From NCBI GenBank assembly GCA_016935565.1, contig JAFGQS010000006.1, positions 1-32,559 of the forward strand: DNA of 32,559 bases, in the 5' to 3' direction. The first letter of the stretch is position 1; each line of letters starts with the position of its first letter. This DNA comes from Deltaproteobacteria bacterium. GTDB taxonomy: Bacteria > Desulfobacterota > Syntrophia > Syntrophales > UBA6807. Of the stretch, positions 26,438 to 32,559 are shown one piece after another. Made by a program: the position numbers and the translations under genes. Below the pieces are notes generated by a model that made no database searches, was not told the origin of the DNA, and saw only the letters and a list, made by a program, of their open reading frames with translations.

Positions 26438-26557
26438 CTTTTATCCAAAGGAAGAATATGGCAAAAACATTTTGTTCTCAGCAAAAAAGCTTTAAGCATA
26501 GAGGGAATAAAAGATCATATAAAAGATAATATTTCGGCAGAAGATTCCATATCCGGT

Positions 26558-27607
<1,050 letters not shown>

Positions 27608-27627
27608 CTATTTTTTCTGCAAGATAA

Positions 27628-27656
27628 CCTATACAGCATTTAAATAACCTAATCAA
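27628..27656 (-). promoter_or_regulatory. Promoter of the mreB shape operon
   Basis: On the minus strand TTGATT (27651-27656) and TATAGG (27628-27633) are 17 bp apart. Transcription would start near 27621, about 25 nt before the TTG start of mreB. Confidence 0.55.
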
Positions 27657-27770
27657 CGTCTTTCTAAAAAAATATTGCATTTTACAGGTGACTATACTAC
27701 TTATACACGGTGTGCTTCGTCAAGCGATTTGATTTCCGCTTTTTCACTATACATAAAGGATATATACCCT

Positions 27771-29372
27771 ATGCTTCGATTAATGAGAAAACATGCAAGA
27801 GCCTGGTTCATGCAGGTACTCCTGGGCATTATAATTATCGTATTCATCTTCTACTTCGGATCACTCAGGCGGCAACGGGAAGCGGAAGCGCTTGCGATCG
27901 TAAAGGACACGGCGATCAGTTACCTCGAGTTTAAGAAGGAATACCAGAACCTCTTAGACCATTATCGACAGCATTATAAAGGTACTTTAACGGATGAAAT
28001 GCTCGAATCACTTAACATCAAGCAACTGGCCCTTGATAATGTGATCAACCAGGCGGTTCTTCTCGCAAAGGCAGAAGAGTTCAACCTTGATGTGAGCGCT
28101 GATGAAGTCAGGTCCACCATTTTCTCATATCCTGCGTTCCAGCAAAACGGTGTTTTCGATATTAATCTTTATCATCGAATGCTTCGGTATAACCGCTTGA
28201 ATCCCGAAGATTTCGAAGATATGCAGAGAAAAGTTCTCATTATTGGCAAGCTCGAGAGACTCATCAAGGAAGCGACAAAAGTCTCGGATAAAGAAGTATA
28301 CGATATCTACAGAATCCAGAACGAAACAATCAGCGTCGATTTCATCACAATCTCAGCGGACACTTTTAAAACCCGGGGTAACCCCTCAGATACAGACCTT
28401 GGAAACTACCTCAAGGAACATGGCGAGGACTTCCGGATACCCTCGAAGGTTCAGGTCAAATACATGGCATTTTTCGGAAAAGATTTTGCCAAATCCGTCG
28501 AGATTTCCGAAGGCGAGATTTCCGACTATTATGATTATAACAAAAGCGACTTTTTGAAATCGAAAGATGAACCATACCCACTGACAGAGGTAAAGGACAA
28601 GATCCGTGCAAAAGTCAAGTTTATTAAAGGCATGGATAAGGCTGCGAAAGCAGCAAAAGAGGCGAACGACATTATCTATCAGGAAGAAAATTTCGAAGAG
28701 TATGGAAACCAAAACAAACTGACAATTAAGACAACTGCCTTTTTTTCGAAAGACACCTTGCCAGAGGAGCTCTCGCGGATTAAGGATTTCGACAAGCATG
28801 TCTTTGTCTTGAAGGAAAATGAGACGGCGTCACTCCTCTCTGACGATCAAGGTTTTTATATCGTTAAAATCAACAAAATTGAGCCTTCTCATATACCGGA
28901 TCTCAAAGAAGCCCGAAAGGAGATACAACGAAGCTATATAAATGAGGAACGTATGCGATTATGTAAGGAAACGGCTGAAGGCATCATTGATCGCCTGAAA
29001 AAGGGTGAGAATTTCGAAGAAATTGCCAGGCAGGAACGGTTGAAGGTAAAAAATACGGGACTCTTTCTGCCAAATCCGGATATACCCGGGATCGGATATT
29101 CTATGGACCTTGCCCAGGAACTCTTTCTGCTTTCCGAAAAAGAGCCTTACCCCGACAAACCTTTTTATATTAATGGAAGTTATGTGATCGTCAGATTTAA
29201 AGGACGAGGAACACTTGATTTAAAAGACCTGGAATCCCGGAAAGATATCTTGGGAAAAACACTGTTGAGAGTGAAAGGGGAAGAACAATTCAGATTGTGG
29301 CTGGATACAACGAAAGATTCCATGATTAAAGATGGAACGTTAAAGATAAAGGCGGACTTGAACACACTATGA
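27771..29372 (+). CDS. PpiD/SurA-like membrane-anchored peptidyl-prolyl isomerase family chaperone
   Basis: The protein probably helps fold exported proteins at the periplasmic face of the inner membrane. It has a short cytoplasmic N-terminus (MLRLMRKHARAWF) and one membrane helix (about 13-30). A SurA_N-type helical chaperone domain follows (about 45-190; ISYLEFKKEYQNLLDHYRQ). A degenerate parvulin-like region with FYIVKINKIEPSHIP and a long charged C-terminal helical part (to 533) complete it. I start it at ATG 27771 (AAAGGA 10 nt upstream); the longer frame to 27675 would bury the helix behind 32 unlikely residues. The parvulin core is poorly conserved, so chaperone rather than isomerase activity is likely. 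It is divergent from mreB. Confidence 0.8.
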   Translation: MLRLMRKHARAWFMQVLLGIIIIVFIFYFGSLRRQREAEALAIVKDTAISYLEFKKEYQNLLDHYRQHYKGTLTDEMLESLNIKQLALDNVINQAVLLAKAEEFNLDVSADEVRSTIFSYPAFQQNGVFDINLYHRMLRYNRLNPEDFEDMQRKVLIIGKLERLIKEATKVSDKEVYDIYRIQNETISVDFITISADTFKTRGNPSDTDLGNYLKEHGEDFRIPSKVQVKYMAFFGKDFAKSVEISEGEISDYYDYNKSDFLKSKDEPYPLTEVKDKIRAKVKFIKGMDKAAKAAKEANDIIYQEENFEEYGNQNKLTIKTTAFFSKDTLPEELSRIKDFDKHVFVLKENETASLLSDDQGFYIVKINKIEPSHIPDLKEARKEIQRSYINEERMRLCKETAEGIIDRLKKGENFEEIARQERLKVKNTGLFLPNPDIPGIGYSMDLAQELFLLSEKEPYPDKPFYINGSYVIVRFKGRGTLDLKDLESRKDILGKTLLRVKGEEQFRLWLDTTKDSMIKDGTLKIKADLNTL

Positions 29373-29401
29373 CGTAACACCCGTCTTTGACATGGTATCC
29401 G

Positions 29402-29713
29402 CTACAGTTTATTGAAAAATCCCTGAAGATTTTTGATGAAACCTGCCTTCGTATCCAGGGTGACATCATCTTCAAAAACAAATTCTAAAAGAAACATCAG
29501 CTTGTAGTCCACAGCCGATGTCTTATATTCCTGGATTGATGTAACTGTAACGTCCTTCAGCTTCTGGTAATGATCGCCCTCGAATAATTCGGTTTTTCTC
29601 AGGATAAGCTCGATTGCCTCTCTTGCATCATCCGAATCATCTAGAACCAGTTCGATTCCCTCTAACTTTTTTACCGCCAGGACAATTTTTTCTCTTTCTA
29701 CTTTTATTTTCAT
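29402..29713 (-). CDS. Small acidic protein of unknown function
   Basis: This is a predicted soluble 103-residue alpha/beta protein, not recognised. It begins MKIKVEREKIVLAVKKLEGIE and ends LDTKAGFIKNLQGFFNKL, with no cysteine or membrane segment. I choose ATG 29713, with AAAGG about 10 nt upstream; longer frames reach 29731 (ATG) and 29773 (GTG) without better ribosome binding sites. A near-consensus promoter at 29791-29819 points at it, leaving a leader of about 70 nt. It is convergent with the PpiD-like gene (29-bp gap, no terminator) and divergent from the DUF59 gene. Confidence 0.65.
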   Translation of the reverse strand: MKIKVEREKIVLAVKKLEGIELVLDDSDDAREAIELILRKTELFEGDHYQKLKDVTVTSIQEYKTSAVDYKLMFLLEFVFEDDVTLDTKAGFIKNLQGFFNKL

Positions 29714-29790
29714 TTTTACTGAACCTTTCATGATGGATGCAGCAAACGGAAGAGCCGTGGGTCGTGCACACACACCGTATTAATGTACTG

Positions 29791-29819
29791 AATATAGATA
29801 ATACCATATCATTGGTCAA
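29791..29819 (-). promoter_or_regulatory. Promoter of the 29402-29713 gene
   Basis: On the minus strand TTGACC (29814-29819), 17 bp, TATATT (29791-29796). It is back to back with the plus-strand promoter at 29903-29931. Confidence 0.65.
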
Positions 29820-29902
29820 GAGAAATACGGCCTGGCACCCGAACGAAAATGAATTTCGTAACAACCCGAACTATACCTGGTGAAGGCATAGTATTTATTT
29901 CA

Positions 29903-29931
29903 TTGAATAGGGGTGATACATACAGTACAAT
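29903..29931 (+). promoter_or_regulatory. Promoter of the DUF59 gene
   Basis: TTGAAT (29903-29908), 17 bp, TACAAT (29926-29931). The start near 29938 gives a leader of about 20 nt with an AAGGCGG ribosome binding site. Confidence 0.65.
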
Positions 29932-29958
29932 AACTAAAAAGTACAAGGCGGTTCCAAA

Positions 29959-30231
29959 ATGAAAGTTGACATGACACAAAAAATCGATTCGGTACTCGAC
30001 AGGGTCAAAGACCCGGAGAGTAATCTTTCTGTGGCCGAACTCGGACTTGTGAAAAAGGTTCGCTTCAGTGAGGAACAAAATTTACTCTACGTCTTTACCG
30101 ATTTTGTCAGCCGTCAGCCCGGGTGCGTCACGTGCGCCGGCATTGCCATGGCAGTATCGGCTACCATCTTAAGAAATCTCGACGCCGAATTTCAAAAAGA
30201 ATTCCCCGACCTGACCATCGAATTCGTCTGA
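29959..30231 (+). CDS. DUF59/MIP18-like small protein
   Basis: This 90-residue single-domain protein resembles the MIP18 (DUF59) family. Members help assemble or deliver iron-sulfur clusters (SufT and the N-domain of ApbC/Mrp-type proteins). Visible landmarks are V-K-D-P-E at 16-20, LSVAELGLVKKVRF (about 23-36), and a C-VT-C pair (Cys56, Cys59) where the family has its reactive cysteine. The glycine/proline pattern around RQPGC fits. AAGGCGG lies 7 nt before the ATG. The stop overlaps a downstream ATG (TGATG), but that frame does not look coding. A function in Fe-S maturation is an inference from the family. Confidence 0.72.
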   Translation: MKVDMTQKIDSVLDRVKDPESNLSVAELGLVKKVRFSEEQNLLYVFTDFVSRQPGCVTCAGIAMAVSATILRNLDAEFQKEFPDLTIEFV

Positions 30232-30294
30232 TGTCATATACGTACCGCACTCAGTTGTTTTCGTTAATCCGCTTAATTACCGGTAAACAGCGCT

Positions 30295-30576
30295 ATGATC
30301 TGGATAATCGACACCATCAAGACACACCTTTTCATTCAAGCGGAAGACTAGGAACTCGATGTTCCCATACAGGTAGAAATCGAATATCGGCTGAAGAATC
30401 AAGAGGTTTCTCTTTCATCCGTATCAAAAAAAGCCTATTACAACCGGCCGTTACTGATCAAGGAAGCCAGGAATCTCTCCGAGGAAGAAATCGATAACCT
30501 GATCAACCAATCGATCCAACAATCCATTGAGAATCATTTCAAGGCCAAAGGTTATACGCTTGATCGGAATATCTGA
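30295..30576 (+). pseudogene. ORF interrupted by an in-frame TAG at codon 19, unknown function
   Basis: A 93-codon frame runs from ATG 30295 to TGA 30574-30576, broken only by TAG at 30349-30351. Both sides look coding: MIWIIDTIKTHLFIQAED before it, and after it ELDVPIQVEIEYRL, KKAYYNRPLLIKEARNLSEE and a helical end QSIENHFKAKGYTLDRNI. No usable start codon follows the TAG, so the second part is not a separate gene. TAG ends rpsF and atpC normally, so general recoding is unlikely. A point mutation, a sequencing error or local read-through remain. It lies 63 bp behind the DUF59 gene and could share its transcript. I do not recognise the family. Confidence 0.5.
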
Positions 30577-31006
30577 TTGTGACGATCAAAACTTCTTCAC
30601 CGGATGCGGAAAGAAATTCTGGAACACGTTAGCATAACCAATTATAATCACAAACAGTGATAACAGAGGGGTAAGGTTCAAAGAATCGTCGGCAATTTTT
30701 CATTGGTCGAGTCGATGTAAACATAGTTGCGCATGAAGAATCATTTGATTTTCCTTGACCTTTTTATTTTCGCTGCTATAAATTTCAGAGAAGGATGGAA
30801 ACAAAAGGTTATAATTTACATCTTTTTATTTTCCCAACGGTGAAGATTTTATACAAGCTTGAATTTCTGCTTTCTGAAGTCAGTATGAAAGAACTTTTTT
30901 CCTTTAATTTTGTTGACTGTTGAAGTCTGAACCTTTTTCTTTGCTCTGCGAACAGAAAATTTTCAGAAATTGAAAAAACGTTTCCATCAAGGTACGGAGT
31001 CATGCC
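30577..31006. other. 430-bp gap with one promoter and a long leader; no gene seen
   Basis: The AT-rich gap contains no ORF of coding quality on either strand. It holds the promoter at 30755-30782 and then about 218 nt of untranslated leader before the transporter start. Within the leader, AATTTCTG (30863-30870) and CAGAAATT (30964-30971) are inverted copies, and the 12-mer CTTTTTATTTTC occurs twice (30760s and 30820s). No terminator was recognised for the upstream genes. Confidence 0.4.
30755..30782 (+). promoter_or_regulatory. Promoter for the SLC13-type transporter
   Basis: TTGACC (30755-30760), 16-bp spacer, TATAAA (30777-30782). Initiation would be near 30789. Confidence 0.55.
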
Positions 31007-32559
31007 ATGACATTTCAGATTGCTCTCGTACTGCTGATACTTGCCATAACGGTGTTTCTTTTTGTCAGCGAACTCCTGCGGGTTGATATTGTCGCCATTA
31101 TTGTGATGGTGTCCCTCCCCTGGCTGGGACTCATCAAACCGTCTGAGGCATTTTCAGGACTCGCCAGTAATGCCGTGGTTGCAATTATCGCTGTGATGAT
31201 ACTGGGCTATGGTGTCGACCGTTCCGGAGCAATGAACCGGATCATACAACTCATCGTTTCGGCGGCCAAATCAAATCAAAAGCGCTTGATCGGCCTGGTA
31301 TCGTTAACAGCCGGTCTGATTTCCGCATTCATGCAAAATATCGGGGCAGCTGCCCTTTTCCTGCCGGCCATGTTGAGAGTTGCCAAACGCACAGGAATGC
31401 CTGCATCACGGCTCCTGATGCCAATGGGTTTTGCAGTCATACTGGGTGGCAATCTGAGCATGGTCGGTTCGACCCCGCTCCTTATTCTGAATGATCTCTT
31501 ACGGCAGGGAGGACATCAGGCATTCGGTCTTTTCAGCGTCACGCCCGCTGGAATAGCCCTTCTTTCCGCCGGGCTGTTGTATTTCCTGCTTTTCGGTAAA
31601 TTTGTCCTTCCCGGGGCAAAAGGAAAGGAAGAAAAAACCATAAGCATCCAGCAACGCCTGATCGACAGATGGAGTCTTCCGACCACCATCTACCAGTGCA
31701 TCATTACCTCGAAAAGTCCGCTGGTGGGAAAAACGAGAGAGGAGGCAGAATTATGGACGAAACACAGGCTGAATCTTCTTGCTCTCGCTGATGGAGATGA
31801 TGTACTACACGCTCCGTGGCGACATACTCCATTTGCAGCGGGTCAGAAGCTGGCGCTTCTCGGTGATCAGACCGATCTTATACGCTTCGTTACCGAATAT
31901 GAATTGATGTTCAGAAAGGACATGAAACCCTTTGAACACCTTGAGACAGCAGGCCATGCCGGTTTTGCAGAATTAATAATTCCTGTCAGGTCATCCGTTA
32001 CAGGGAAAACGTTGCTAGAAATAGCGCTCCGCAAGACCTATGGCGTCGAACCGATCATGCTCCTCAGCGGTGAGGGCGAAAAGCGGGGAGATTTCTCTGA
32101 TCAGGTACTCCAACCAGGCAATGCCATAATTGTTCATGGTCGATGGGAACAGATCAAGGCAATGGCCGACAATATCAATTTCGTCCTTGTTACACCGGTT
32201 GAAGCAGCAGAGGCAACTGGAGAATCAAGACCGATCGCTGCCACTCTGTGCTTTGCAGGGGCCATCATGCTTGCTCTGACCGGCTTCCCGATCTCTCTCG
32301 GTCTTCTGACGGGGGCCCTGGCCATGATTCTTCTTAGAATTATACCGATTGATGAAGCATACAAGGCCGTCGACTGGAAAACGGTGTTTTTGCTGGCAGG
32401 ATTGATTCCTCTCGGCATCGCCATGGATCACACCGGTGCTGCCGCGTATATTGCTTCACAAATGCTGCATCTGCTCGAAGGAACGCATGCACTTGTTATC
32501 CTTTTTGCTGTCGGCCTTCTTGCCACAATGCTTTCTCTTTTCATGACGAATGTGGCAGC
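31007..32559 (+). CDS. SLC13/DASS-family permease with two RCK_C (TrkA-C) domains (partial)
   Basis: This is an inner-membrane transporter of the divalent anion:Na+ symporter class, open to the right edge (517 codons seen). The first half has about five hydrophobic segments, including IALVLLILAITVFLFVSELL at the N-terminus and the motif NLSMVGSTPLLILND (about 151-165) near the substrate hairpin. Between the two membrane halves (about 225-385) lie two RCK_C-like soluble domains, seen as KSPLVGKTREEAELW and RSSVTGKTLLEIALRKTYG, each followed by a 'GD/PGN...LLGD/IVHG' pattern. They suggest ligand gating. Substrate (sulfate, dicarboxylate or other) is not determinable. The start is ATG 31007, with GGAG 7 nt upstream; an ATG at 31002 is closed at once by TGA. 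Confidence 0.88.
   Translation, partial: MTFQIALVLLILAITVFLFVSELLRVDIVAIIVMVSLPWLGLIKPSEAFSGLASNAVVAIIAVMILGYGVDRSGAMNRIIQLIVSAAKSNQKRLIGLVSLTAGLISAFMQNIGAAALFLPAMLRVAKRTGMPASRLLMPMGFAVILGGNLSMVGSTPLLILNDLLRQGGHQAFGLFSVTPAGIALLSAGLLYFLLFGKFVLPGAKGKEEKTISIQQRLIDRWSLPTTIYQCIITSKSPLVGKTREEAELWTKHRLNLLALADGDDVLHAPWRHTPFAAGQKLALLGDQTDLIRFVTEYELMFRKDMKPFEHLETAGHAGFAELIIPVRSSVTGKTLLEIALRKTYGVEPIMLLSGEGEKRGDFSDQVLQPGNAIIVHGRWEQIKAMADNINFVLVTPVEAAEATGESRPIAATLCFAGAIMLALTGFPISLGLLTGALAMILLRIIPIDEAYKAVDWKTVFLLAGLIPLGIAMDHTGAAAYIASQMLHLLEGTHALVILFAVGLLATMLSLFMTNVA

Noticed and set aside
27675-27770. Extended N-terminus of the PpiD-like protein
   Set aside because: The extra 32 codons are not protein-like, lack a ribosome binding site and would displace the N-terminal membrane anchor.
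30349-30351. Genome-wide recoding of TAG as a sense codon
   Set aside because: rpsF and atpC both end with TAG at the expected family length, so TAG works as a stop here.
30231-30497. ORF starting at the ATG that overlaps the DUF59 stop (TGATG)
   Set aside because: The translation is Arg/Ser/His-rich and not protein-like, and the competing frame (30295-30576) has much better coding character.
30809-31003. 64-codon minus-strand ORF in the gap before the SLC13 gene
   Set aside because: It lies in AT-rich leader sequence with no ribosome binding site and no recognisable features.

Overview
The window looks like a chromosomal core segment of a Gram-negative anaerobe, most likely from the former Deltaproteobacteria (Desulfobacterota, perhaps Syntrophales-like). 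This is inferred from three things: the gene order rpsF-rpsR-DUF2232-rplI-dnaB, an F-type ATP synthase operon that starts with paired b'/b stalks and lacks the a and c genes, and protein style. No rRNA, tRNA, CRISPR array, IS element or phage gene was seen.

Layout, left to right. (1) 1-2055, minus: the N-terminal part of ClpB (cut by the left edge), preceded by a DAC-domain diadenylate cyclase that makes c-di-AMP. (2) 2332-3192, plus: the heat-shock sigma factor RpoH, convergent with and overlapping dnaB. (3) 3189-7140, minus: a ribosome/replication operon, rpsF-rpsR-DUF2232-rplI-dnaB, with its own promoter and a hairpin leader. It is insulated upstream by a terminator that follows a small zinc-ribbon membrane protein and a MerR-like regulator (7375-8097). 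(4) 8490-12991, mostly plus: an accessory stretch with a QueG-like double [4Fe-4S] protein, a 3-His thiol dioxygenase-like cupin, a CDP-alcohol phosphatidyltransferase, a convergent EamA transporter, and a SpeD-SpeE fusion for spermidine synthesis behind a strong promoter and a foldable leader. (5) 13176-15340, minus: a conserved unknown protein and a NhaD/ArsB-type antiporter. (6) 15458-21397, minus: atpF'-atpF-atpH-atpA-atpG-atpD-atpC. (7) 21722-27595, minus: the cell-shape operon mreB-mreC-mreD-mrdA-rodA-bactofilin. (8) 27771-32559: a PpiD/SurA-like membrane chaperone, two small genes divergently transcribed from well-formed promoters, an ORF broken by an in-frame TAG, and the N-terminal part of an SLC13/RCK_C transporter (cut by the right edge).

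The most interesting signals are regulatory. Every transcript entering the ATP synthase operon seems to have to pass a strong intrinsic terminator about 20 nt before the first start codon. A 28-codon ORF with a good ribosome binding site ends 2 nt before that hairpin, which looks like an attenuator coupled to a leader peptide. The spermidine-synthesis leader can form two mutually exclusive folds, one of which hides the Shine-Dalgarno sequence. Two small loci (7662-7781 and 30295-30576) look coding but are interrupted by a homopolymer frameshift or a TAG codon. Several starts were moved inward on ribosome-binding-site evidence (rpsF, atpD, the EamA gene, the PpiD-like gene, the 29402-29713 gene and the zinc-ribbon gene). 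All functional calls rest on reading motifs by eye; no database search was possible.
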